Position numbers and translations under genes: made by a program
The notes under the pieces: generated by a model
Told to the model about the DNA's origin: nothing
What the model saw: the letters and a program-made list of their open reading frames with translations, nothing else
Databases searched by the model: none
Shown: piece after piece, positions 25,618 to 32,951 of the stretch
Layout: every line of letters begins with the position of its first letter
Position numbering within the stretch: position 1 is the first letter of the stretch
Assembly: GCA_000702025.1 (NCBI GenBank)
Contig: JNKJ01000010.1
Location: 62,001-126,000, forward strand
DNA: 64,000 nucleotides
Direction: 5' to 3'
DNA from: Blautia schinkii DSM 10518
GTDB lineage: Bacteria; Bacillota; Clostridia; Lachnospirales; Lachnospiraceae

Positions 25618-26406
25618 ATGGAAATATGTTTAAAAGTGTTTGATGAAAATGAAAAAACAGTGGAAGTGAGTCACGGCGAAGACGAAGTAAGCCTGATGTG
25701 CACAAGAGAATACCGCGAAGGCGATGGCTTCAGCATTGAGACTTCCGAAAAAAATGTCTATGTCTGGCTCCAGTGGGATGATGCACTTGGCAAATCCCTG
25801 GTTTATCTCACGGGGAACGTGACATACAGAATACCATTTGGAGAAAAACGAATCAATCTGTCACCAAAAGCATTCAGCGGAAATAAGCATCTTCTTTATG
25901 CACGTTTAGCCCGTGATTACGAAATAAAAGCATACAGAAACCTTGCCCTTAACGTCAATGATCAGCATTTGGAAAGCGTGAACTGCTATCCTCATGCTTC
26001 AGCTAATGTGGAGACAAGGGGAGAATCGGTCTTTGCAGCACAGAATGCTATTGACGGAGTGGTGATTAACAGCAGTCACGGTGAATGGCCATATCAGTCC
26101 TGGGGAATCAACCGCCAGGCAGATGCGGCTATGCGTATTGATTTCGGCCGTACCGTAGAAGCTGACAGAATTGTACTCTACACAAGAGCTGATTTCCCTC
26201 ATGACAGCTGGTGGACAGAGGTAACCTTCACTTTTTCAGACGGAAGCACCCTTATTTTTTCCATGGAAAAAAGTGAACTTCCTCACGAGCTGACCTTCGA
26301 AAAGAAGCAAATCACATGGGTTCAAATCAGCGATATGAAGAAAGCCCCTGACATATCCCCTTTCCCGGCTCTTTCCCAGATGGAAGTGTATGGAACAGAC
26401 TTATAA
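25618..26406 (+). CDS. Unknown protein with discoidin-like C-terminal region
   Basis: A 262-aa protein with no signal peptide or membrane segment. The ATG has an AAGGAG site 8 nt upstream. Residues 1-115 look like an all-beta domain rich in aromatic residues. Residues 125-262 resemble an F5/8-type (discoidin) carbohydrate-binding sandwich: an ANVETRGESVFAAQNAIDG-type start, then YQSWGINRQADAAMRIDFG and the final MEVYG. It lies between kduD and eda in a sugar-acid operon, so a cytoplasmic role in uronate oligosaccharide handling is likely. I do not recognise an enzyme family or catalytic residues. Confidence 0.75.
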   Translation: MEICLKVFDENEKTVEVSHGEDEVSLMCTREYREGDGFSIETSEKNVYVWLQWDDALGKSLVYLTGNVTYRIPFGEKRINLSPKAFSGNKHLLYARLARDYEIKAYRNLALNVNDQHLESVNCYPHASANVETRGESVFAAQNAIDGVVINSSHGEWPYQSWGINRQADAAMRIDFGRTVEADRIVLYTRADFPHDSWWTEVTFTFSDGSTLIFSMEKSELPHELTFEKKQITWVQISDMKKAPDISPFPALSQMEVYGTDL

Positions 26407-26451
26407 AAGCATGAAACAAAGAACAACGTCAGACAGAAATCAGGAGAAGAT

Positions 26452-27093
26452 ATGAACAAGATATTAGAACAGATACAGAAAATCGGAATCGTTCCGGTAG
26501 TTGTACTGAACGATGCAAAGGATGCAGAATCACTTGCGAAGGCACTTTGCCAAGGAGGACTTACATGTGCAGAAGTAACTTTCCGTACAGAGGCAGCAGA
26601 GAAATCCATCCGTATTATGTGTGAGAAATTCCCGAATATGCTGGTAGGTGCAGGCACAGTCCTCACCACAGATCAGGTTGACCGTGCGGCTGCAGCAGGT
26701 GCGAAATTTATTGTAAGTCCCGGTCTTAATCCGCGTATCGTGAAATATTGTGCGGAAAAAGGAATTCTGATCATCCCGGGCTGTACGAATCCAAGTGATA
26801 TTGAGCAGGCTCTTGAGCATGGACTTGAAGTAGTGAAGTTTTTCCCCGCAGAAGCGGCCGGTGGACTGAAAATGATCAAAGCTATGGCAGCTCCATATAC
26901 AACTGTGAAATTTATGCCTACAGGCGGTATCAATGCAGATAATGTAAGAGATTATCTTACCGACAGCCGGGTCATCGCATGCGGCGGAAGCTGGATGGTA
27001 AACAGTGATCTTATAAAAGCAGGCAGATTTGACGATATCACAGAACTTGCGAAAGAAGCGGTACAGATTGTAAAAGAAATCAGAGGAGAATGA
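26452..27093 (+). CDS. eda: 2-dehydro-3-deoxy-phosphogluconate (KDPG) aldolase
   Basis: Eda (213 aa) splits KDPG into pyruvate and glyceraldehyde-3-phosphate. The class I aldolase barrel has the catalytic Glu in AEVTFRT (about residue 43), the PGLNPRIVKYC and PGCTNPSDIEQAL phosphate-region motifs, and the Schiff-base Lys in VVKFFPAE (about residue 131), followed by KFMPTGGIN. The stop overlaps an ATGA, giving tight coupling to kdgK, which makes its substrate. A AGGAGA site precedes the ATG. Confidence 0.96.
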   Translation: MNKILEQIQKIGIVPVVVLNDAKDAESLAKALCQGGLTCAEVTFRTEAAEKSIRIMCEKFPNMLVGAGTVLTTDQVDRAAAAGAKFIVSPGLNPRIVKYCAEKGILIIPGCTNPSDIEQALEHGLEVVKFFPAEAAGGLKMIKAMAAPYTTVKFMPTGGINADNVRDYLTDSRVIACGGSWMVNSDLIKAGRFDDITELAKEAVQIVKEIRGE

Positions 27094-27098
27094 GAACC

Positions 27099-28124
27099 AT
27101 GCCAAAAAAAGTTATCACATTTGGAGAAATTATGTTAAGGCTTGCTCCGGAAGGATATTATCGTTTTGTACAGACAGAAACTTTTGGTGCAACTTACGGA
27201 GGCGGTGAAGCAAATGTGGCTGTATCCCTTGCAAATTATGGGTTTGACGCGAAATATGTGACCAGACTTCCGAAACATGAAATCGGACAGGGAGCAGTAA
27301 ACTCGTTGAGAAAATACGGGGTAGACACCTCATACATCGTAAGAGGCGGTGACCGTGTGGGCATCTATTTTGTTGAAAAAGGTGCTTCCCAGCGTCCTTC
27401 CAAAGTTATTTATGACCGTACAGGTTCTTCTATTTATACAGCGGTACCGGAGGATTTCAACTGGAAAGAAATCTTTGACGGCGCTGACTGGTTCCACTTT
27501 ACAGGTATTACACCCGCACTAAATGACAGCGTAGCGGCTATCTGCCTGGAAGCCTGTAAAGCAGCAAAGGAAGCCGGAGTAACCATATCCTGTGATTTGA
27601 ATTACAGAAACAAACTGTGGTCTAAAGAAAAAGCAGGCGAGGTTATGAGCGAACTCTGCAAATATGTTGACGTATGTATCGCAAATGAAGAAGATGCAGC
27701 AGATGTATTCGGTATCAAAGCTGCTGATACAGACGTTATAACAGGTACAGTAAACCATGAAGGCTACAAAGATGTGGCAAAACAGCTCGCTGACCGCTTT
27801 GGATTTTCCAAAGTAGCGATTACACTTCGCGAGTCCCTTTCTGCAAACGACAATAACTGGTCCGCAATGTTATATGATGGAAACGATTATTATTTCAGCA
27901 AGAAATATAAAATGCACATCGTTGACCGAGTGGGCGGCGGCGACAGCTTCGGCGGCGGACTAATCTGTGCGTGCTTAAATGGATATGATCCACAGGCGGC
28001 GATTGAGTTTGCAGTGGCCGCCTCCTGCCTAAAGCACTCCATCGAAGGTGACTTTAATATGGTATCCATGGAGGAGGTTCTTAAACTGGCAGGCGGAGAC
28101 GCATCCGGACGTGTTCAGAGATAA
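27099..28124 (+). CDS. kdgK: 2-keto-3-deoxygluconate (KDG) kinase, PfkB family
   Basis: A 341-aa PfkB-family kinase that phosphorylates KDG to KDPG. PfkB signature 1 is around TYGGGEANVAVSLANYG (about residues 31-47) and signature 2 is DRVGGGDSFGGGLICACLNGYD (about 277-298), with D282 or its near neighbour as catalytic base. I prefer the ATG at 27099 (GAGGAG 10 nt upstream) to the one at 27090 that overlaps the eda stop. It is the last gene of the operon; a strong terminator follows. Confidence 0.93.
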   Translation: MPKKVITFGEIMLRLAPEGYYRFVQTETFGATYGGGEANVAVSLANYGFDAKYVTRLPKHEIGQGAVNSLRKYGVDTSYIVRGGDRVGIYFVEKGASQRPSKVIYDRTGSSIYTAVPEDFNWKEIFDGADWFHFTGITPALNDSVAAICLEACKAAKEAGVTISCDLNYRNKLWSKEKAGEVMSELCKYVDVCIANEEDAADVFGIKAADTDVITGTVNHEGYKDVAKQLADRFGFSKVAITLRESLSANDNNWSAMLYDGNDYYFSKKYKMHIVDRVGGGDSFGGGLICACLNGYDPQAAIEFAVAASCLKHSIEGDFNMVSMEEVLKLAGGDASGRVQR

Positions 28125-28207
28125 GTCTGTTAATTGAGTGTTTTAATCTCTACAGAAAAATTAATGTAAGGGTATATAGTCCAAAATCATACCCGGGTAT
28201 TCCAGAT

Positions 28208-28254
28208 AAAAATCCACCCTGCTGCCGGTCAAGGTATAGGGGTGGATTTTTTTT
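28208..28254 (+). terminator. Intrinsic terminator of the uronate operon
   Basis: AAATCCACC (28209-28217) pairs with GGTGGATTT (28241-28249), followed by a T-run. It lies just before the convergent pseudouridine synthase gene and may serve both directions. Confidence 0.9.
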
Positions 28255-28267
28255 GAATTTGCAGCTA

Positions 28268-29149
28268 TTAAAAAGCTTTTACGAAATCCTCGGGCACCGC
28301 AGCAGTGAAGAGAAGGGGCTTCTTACTCATCGGGTGGGTGAACTGAAGCTGATAAGAGTGCAGGGGCTGGCGGCGGATGCGGTCATATACAGGATTGTAG
28401 AGATAATCGCCGGGCAGCGGAAAGCCCAAATGCTTCATGTGAATCCGGATCTGGTGGGTACGTCCGGTTTCCAGGTGAAGCTCAAGCAGGGAGCGGCCGT
28501 CCTTGACGGCAAGGCGTTCAAAGTGGGTCACGGCAGGCTCTCCGTGAGCGAAGTTTACCTCCCTTTCGATAGAGGAATCCTTTTTGCGTGCAATGGGAGC
28601 GGAGATGGTACCTTTTTGCGGCGTGATACCCTCTGCTATGGCCAGGTATGTGCGGAGGATTTGACGGCTCTGCATCTGTTGGGAGAGGAGAGCGGCACTC
28701 AGCGCGTTTTTTGCCAGGATCAGCGCACCGGTGGTATCACGGTCCAGTCGGTTGATGCAGCGGTAGACAAATGGCTCACCCTTAGTGTGGAAGTAGTAAG
28801 CAATGCCGTTTGCCAAAGTGTTTTCATAATTCCCCTGGGATGGATGCACAGGTGTGTCTGCAGGCTTATTGATCACCAGCAGGTCTTCGTCTTCATATAT
28901 GATTTTTAAATCCATTTTTACGGGCACGATTTTTTCTGAGGATTCTGTCTCCAGGATACGAACACTCAGACAATCGCCTGCTTTTAAGAGCGTACGGGCA
29001 AAGGTGTGCGCTCCGTTTAGAAGAATTGCGTCCTTATCTGCTTTCATGGAGGTGAGAAGATGGCGCGAAAAGCCTTTGGAACGAAGGAAATCAAGGATGC
29101 TTTGGGCTTCGTATTCTTTTGTGATTTTATATTCTATACTGCGCTGCAT
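28268..29149 (-). CDS. RluA-family pseudouridine synthase
   Basis: A 293-aa RNA pseudouridine synthase. The catalytic Asp lies in INRLDRDTTGALILAKN, preceded by VINKPADTPVHPS and followed by the LETGRTHQIRIHMKHLGFPLPGD motif, all diagnostic for RluA-type enzymes; an S4-like N-terminal segment (about 1-60) is present. I chose the ATG with AAAGG 8 nt upstream; a 28-codon extension lacks such a site. A TTGACA-17-TACACT promoter stands upstream on the same strand. Target (23S rRNA or tRNA) is not decided. Confidence 0.93.
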   Translation of the reverse strand: MQRSIEYKITKEYEAQSILDFLRSKGFSRHLLTSMKADKDAILLNGAHTFARTLLKAGDCLSVRILETESSEKIVPVKMDLKIIYEDEDLLVINKPADTPVHPSQGNYENTLANGIAYYFHTKGEPFVYRCINRLDRDTTGALILAKNALSAALLSQQMQSRQILRTYLAIAEGITPQKGTISAPIARKKDSSIEREVNFAHGEPAVTHFERLAVKDGRSLLELHLETGRTHQIRIHMKHLGFPLPGDYLYNPVYDRIRRQPLHSYQLQFTHPMSKKPLLFTAAVPEDFVKAF

Positions 29150-29201
29150 AGTCGAAACCTTTCTGGTGCATTCGCAAATGAATGCAATGATGTACTGGTA
29201 C

Positions 29202-29230
29202 AGTGTAGAATATTGTATCTGGGTTGTCAA
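29202..29230 (-). promoter_or_regulatory. SigmaA promoter for the pseudouridine synthase gene
   Basis: Read on the minus strand: a perfect TTGACA (29230-29225) and TACACT (29207-29202) with a 17-bp spacer, about 50 bp before the chosen ATG. Confidence 0.7.
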
Positions 29231-29389
29231 CACGCTTTCGGTAAACTCTGATTTCGGGCGTAGAATGATTTCGGTAAACTTAGCAAATAGTCGCTAAGGC
29301 ATCTTTTTTTAAAATGCATGGAGAAAATACTGGAAATTTGATGGAATTAGAGTATAATGGCATTGAGATTCGAGGGAGGGCCTAAGGCC

Positions 29390-29480
29390 GGTTCAAGGGG
29401 GCAATCTTCGAGTTGCGAAAGCGGTTCGAGGGGGCAATCTCAGAGTTGCGAAAGCCCGAATGCCCCCCTCGAGCCCCCCC
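29390..29480. repeat. 33-bp direct repeat with a pairing C-rich arm
   Basis: Two copies of a 33-bp unit lie at 29390-29422 and 29423-29455, both beginning GGTTC(A/G)AGGGGGCAATCT and ending GAGTTGCGAAAGC. The following 29461-29480 (CCCCCCTCGAGCCCCCCCC-like) is complementary to the G-rich core of each unit (TCGAGGGGGCA), so alternative hairpins are possible. The local GC richness differs sharply from the AT-rich DNA around it. An open frame through it is low-complexity and not taken as a gene. Confidence 0.75.
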
Positions 29481-29538
29481 CCTGTTGGGCACGCTGGTTG
29501 TGGATGGGGCGGATGTTTTCTTTTGTAGCATGGAATAT

Positions 29539-29640
29539 GTGAAATGTACAGACGAAAATATAAAAGAAAGCATAACGAAGTGTATAGATGAAATACAGGG
29601 ATGAAATATAGACGAAATATGTTAGTGAAATACATAAACG
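29539..29640. repeat. Degenerate 12-bp tandem repeats before the MATE gene
   Basis: About eight units of 12 bp with consensus near GATGAAATATAC run from 29539 to 29634 in register, ending just before the AGGGGGA site of the MATE gene. The best conserved units are GATGAAATACAG (29587), GGATGAAATATA (29599) and GACGAAATATGT (29611). The region is probably untranslated leader. Confidence 0.6.
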
Positions 29641-29650
29641 AGGGGGATTT

Positions 29651-30991
29651 ATGGAACAGCAACATCTTTTTAGTAATAGGATGCTCCGGAATCTTTTGGT
29701 TCCGGTTATTTTGGAGCAGCTTTTGAATGCGTTGATGGGGACTGTGGATACGGTGATGGTTAGTAATGTGGGGTCTGCGGCCATTTCTGCTGTGTCGTTG
29801 GTGGATTCGATCAATGTGTTGGTGATTCAGGCGTTTTCTGCTTTGGCGGCAGGTGGGGCGATTATTTGTGCTCAGTATATGGGGCAGAAAAGTTATGGGC
29901 ATGCGAATAGGTCGGCGAGACAGGTGCTTTTTATTATTACTGCGATTTCGGTGGGGATAACGGTGCTTTGTATGGTGTTTCAGAATCCGCTTTTGAGATT
30001 GATTTTCGGACAGGTGGAGCCAAGTGTGATGAAGGCTTCCAGGACGTATTTCTTCTATACGGCGCTTTCGTTTCCGTTTATTGCGCTCTATGATTCCGGG
30101 GCTTCGATTTTCCGTGCTCAGGAAAATACGAAGGGGCCTATGACAATTTCTATTATTTCTAATGTGATGAATATTGCCGGAAATGCTATTCTCATTTGGG
30201 TTTTTCATATGGGGGTGGCCGGGGCAGCTATTGCTACGCTGGTTTCAAGGATTTTTTGTGCTGTGGTGGTGCTGTGGCAGCTTCGTAAGGATCGTCAGCC
30301 AATCGTTGTGCGGGATTATCTTAAAATCCGCCCGGAATGGAAGATGATCAAGCGTGTGCTGGCACTCGGTATTCCTTCGGGCGTGGAGAACAGTATGTTT
30401 CAGCTTGGGAAGCTGGCAATTCAGTCTACGGTTTCTACATTGGGTACGGTGGCTATCGCAGCACAGGCTATGACGAATATTTTGGAGGCTTTGAGCGGTA
30501 CGGCAGCGATTGGTGTGGGTATCGGACTTATGACGGTCGTGGGTGAATGTCTCGGCGCGGGCAGGAAGGATGAGGCAGTTTATTATATCAAAAAGCTTTG
30601 TGGGGTTGCGGAGATTGTGCTGCTGGCAGGCTGTCTCATTGTGTTTGCACTTACGAAGCCTGTGACGCTGATTGGCGGGATGGAAGCTGAGAGCGCGCGT
30701 ATGTGTTTTAGCATGACAGCATGGATTACGCTGGTGAAGCCTATTGTGTGGATGTTTGCATTTATCCCGGCTTATGGAATGCGGGCGGCGGGTGATGTGA
30801 AATTTTCTATGATCACTTCATGTATCACTATGTGGGTGTTCCGTTTCTGCCTCTGTGTGTTCCTGATCCGTGTTATGGGATTTGGACCTATGGGGGTATG
30901 GATTGGCATGTTTACAGACTGGACGGTGCGGGGAATTATATTCAGCCTGCGCTTCCACAGCAGGAAGTGGCTGGAGCACAGGGTGGTGTGA
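29651..30991 (+). CDS. MATE-family efflux transporter
   Basis: A 446-aa membrane protein with about twelve helices in two related halves, as in MATE multidrug/sodium or proton antiporters. The N-terminus MLRNLLVPVILEQLLNALMG-type start with GTVDTVMVSNVG, and the repeats SVSLVDSINVLVIQAFSALAAGG and TVGECLGAG-like in the second half, are characteristic. It sits behind a repeat-rich leader. Codon choice is unusually G/T-rich compared with neighbours, which may reflect a distinct history. The substrate is unknown. Confidence 0.93.
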   Translation: MEQQHLFSNRMLRNLLVPVILEQLLNALMGTVDTVMVSNVGSAAISAVSLVDSINVLVIQAFSALAAGGAIICAQYMGQKSYGHANRSARQVLFIITAISVGITVLCMVFQNPLLRLIFGQVEPSVMKASRTYFFYTALSFPFIALYDSGASIFRAQENTKGPMTISIISNVMNIAGNAILIWVFHMGVAGAAIATLVSRIFCAVVVLWQLRKDRQPIVVRDYLKIRPEWKMIKRVLALGIPSGVENSMFQLGKLAIQSTVSTLGTVAIAAQAMTNILEALSGTAAIGVGIGLMTVVGECLGAGRKDEAVYYIKKLCGVAEIVLLAGCLIVFALTKPVTLIGGMEAESARMCFSMTAWITLVKPIVWMFAFIPAYGMRAAGDVKFSMITSCITMWVFRFCLCVFLIRVMGFGPMGVWIGMFTDWTVRGIIFSLRFHSRKWLEHRVV

Positions 30992-31043
30992 CAGGTGCTA
31001 ATGAGGCGAGTAAGGAAGAGCTTCATACAATGGAGGAATAACT

Positions 31044-31454
31044 ATGATTGAATATAAGCGGATAAAAGACTTTGAAGCAGAACAATTACAAGAATTATTT
31101 TTGTCTGTTGAGTGGTATTCAGGTAATTTCCCGGAAAAACTGCGACTAGCGATGAATAATTCAAGCAAGGTGATTTCCGCGTGGGAAGACGGTAAATTGA
31201 TTGGATTGATCAGAGGTTTAGATGATGGCGTATGGCAAGCCACAATTGATTGTTTATTAGTTAATCCGGCTTATCAGGGAAAAGGGATTGCTTCTACTTT
31301 ATTAAAATACTTATTAGATGAATACGTGGACTTTTTATATGTAGATGTTGTTCCTGATGAGAAGAAAAATGTTGAGTTTTATGTTAAACATGGATTTAAA
31401 ATTATGACAGATGGAACACCCTTGCAGATAAAAGGAGACTCATGGAAAAAATAA
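31044..31454 (+). CDS. GNAT-family N-acetyltransferase
   Basis: A 136-aa acetyltransferase. The acetyl-CoA loop lies in LLVNPAYQGKGIASTLLKYLL (about residues 69-89; core Q-G-K-G-I-A), followed by VDVVPDEKKNVEFYVKHGFKI, the usual last strands of the GNAT fold. It begins 52 bp after the MATE gene on the same strand. The acceptor substrate is unknown. Its AT-richer composition differs from the G/T-rich MATE gene before it. Confidence 0.9.
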   Translation: MIEYKRIKDFEAEQLQELFLSVEWYSGNFPEKLRLAMNNSSKVISAWEDGKLIGLIRGLDDGVWQATIDCLLVNPAYQGKGIASTLLKYLLDEYVDFLYVDVVPDEKKNVEFYVKHGFKIMTDGTPLQIKGDSWKK

Positions 31455-31513
31455 ATTGTATTTTATCCTCAGATTGCTTAATAGATGAGTGAGCTTCAAG
31501 AAGTTCATCGTGC

Positions 31514-31547
31514 TTTACATGTTGAATATACTGTGGTATAATACCAC
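31514..31547 (+). promoter_or_regulatory. Promoter with palindromic operator over the -10 box
   Basis: TTTACA (31514-31519) and a perfect TATAAT (31537-31542) with a 17-bp spacer. The -10 box lies inside a perfect 7-1-7 palindrome, GTGGTAT-A-ATACCAC (31533-31547). A repressor bound there would block RNA polymerase. It is the apparent promoter of the solute-binding protein / kinase / regulator unit; the leader to the start codon is about 130 nt. Confidence 0.7.
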
Positions 31548-31675
31548 TGTAAAAAGTCAGATAAATAAGACAATAATAGGAAAAAATTGCTATATTAGAA
31601 AGATGAAACCCTAAAATGCAACAAATAATTATTGGTTAACTTATATGAGAGAAAGTGGACGGAGGACAAATATAG

Positions 31676-32932
31676 ATGAAACGAGGGGTTTCTGTATTAA
31701 TTATACTTTGTATTATAATCTCGCTATCTGCCTGCCAGGGAAAAGGGAGTACAATAGATGAAAAAGCATATGAAGAAACAATAATCCGTATTATTTCTCC
31801 ATATACACAGTCAAATTCAGATGCTTTAACAGCTAGTTTTTGTGAGGCTATTAAACAGGCTCAGACAAAGTTTCCGCAATATACAATAATACATAATGCA
31901 ATTAATACAGAAACATATAAGGACAAGATAAAAATTAATATGGCAGCAAATGAGCCAATGGATATCTTTTTTTCATGGACAGAAGGTTTTTTGGAGCCGT
32001 TTGTGAATAAGCAGCTGGTTCTCAAGTTGGATGATTATATTGTGGATATGGATGCTCCGTTTGAGGATGAGCGTTTCTCAAAATTTGAAATGGATGGCAA
32101 CATTTATGGAATTGGGATGGGATACTGGTACGGTGTTTTATATTGTAACACAGAACTGTTTTCAGAATATGGACTTGAACTTCCAAAGACTTGGGAAGAG
32201 CTTGTTGAAGCCTGCCTTGTATTTAATAAAAATGAGATAGAACCCTTTGCCTGTGGCTTGCGTGATATCTGGCCGGGGCATTTGTTAGTGTGCCAGTTAA
32301 TGCTTCAGATGATGGGAGCAGAGGCTTATCATGATATGGCAAAAGGTGAAATACCGTATGATTATAATACAATGGAGATTGTGGGAGACTACGTATTGGA
32401 ACTCGTAAAAGCAGGGGCATTTTCTAAAGGGTCATTTAACAAAGGAAACGATGATGCAGCGTTGGAGTTTTTCAGTGGTAAGGCGGCAATGTTTTTCAAT
32501 GGAAGTTGCCATAGTAAGTCAGCACAGGCAGAGGCTGTGCGTGGCAAAATAGTGGCTGTTTCATTTCCGATTGTAAAAGAATGCAGATATCCTACAGACT
32601 ATATAGGTAAATATTCCACTGGCCTTTGTGTGGCCAGTTCTACCCCTCATCCAAAGGAAGCAGCAGAGGTTGCTTTGTTTATTGCGGAACAGGCAGCTAT
32701 CAACCAAGGTTCGCTTACCATGTGGGAGATGCCCGACAATGCCCAAAGGCTGAATGAGGTAGAACAGGAGATAGCAGCTATAGCAGAGAAAGGAACCGGC
32801 TGGGGAAATAATTATGATGTAGTACTTCCATCTCGAAAGGGTACAGAGTTTCTAAATGCAGTAATTAAGCTATATAAACAGGAATCAGACGGTAAAATTT
32901 TTGCATCTGAGGCAGCAAAAATTTTTAAATGA
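31676..32932 (+). CDS. Extracellular solute-binding lipoprotein (sensor-associated)
   Basis: A 418-aa family 1 (sugar) solute-binding lipoprotein. The signal peptide ends with lipobox LSAC (C20). The mature part shows INMAANEPMDIFFSWTEGF, IYGIGMGYWYGVLYCNTELF and the hinge-region GTGWGNNYDVV of this family. It lies 19 bp before a histidine kinase gene and has no permease next to it, while a different, complete importer lies 9 kb downstream. It may therefore present ligand to the kinase rather than, or as well as, to a transporter (inference). GGAGG precedes the ATG. Confidence 0.9.
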   Translation: MKRGVSVLIILCIIISLSACQGKGSTIDEKAYEETIIRIISPYTQSNSDALTASFCEAIKQAQTKFPQYTIIHNAINTETYKDKIKINMAANEPMDIFFSWTEGFLEPFVNKQLVLKLDDYIVDMDAPFEDERFSKFEMDGNIYGIGMGYWYGVLYCNTELFSEYGLELPKTWEELVEACLVFNKNEIEPFACGLRDIWPGHLLVCQLMLQMMGAEAYHDMAKGEIPYDYNTMEIVGDYVLELVKAGAFSKGSFNKGNDDAALEFFSGKAAMFFNGSCHSKSAQAEAVRGKIVAVSFPIVKECRYPTDYIGKYSTGLCVASSTPHPKEAAEVALFIAEQAAINQGSLTMWEMPDNAQRLNEVEQEIAAIAEKGTGWGNNYDVVLPSRKGTEFLNAVIKLYKQESDGKIFASEAAKIFK

Positions 32933-32951
32933 AATTAGTGGCGGGGATAAA

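Noticed and set aside
28253..28909. 218-codon plus-strand frame starting in the terminator
   Set aside because: Antisense to the RluA-family gene and overlapping the uronate-operon terminator; no motifs.
29357..29542. Small frame through the 33-bp repeats
   Set aside because: The protein is just the translated repeat, without a ribosome-binding site or family resemblance.
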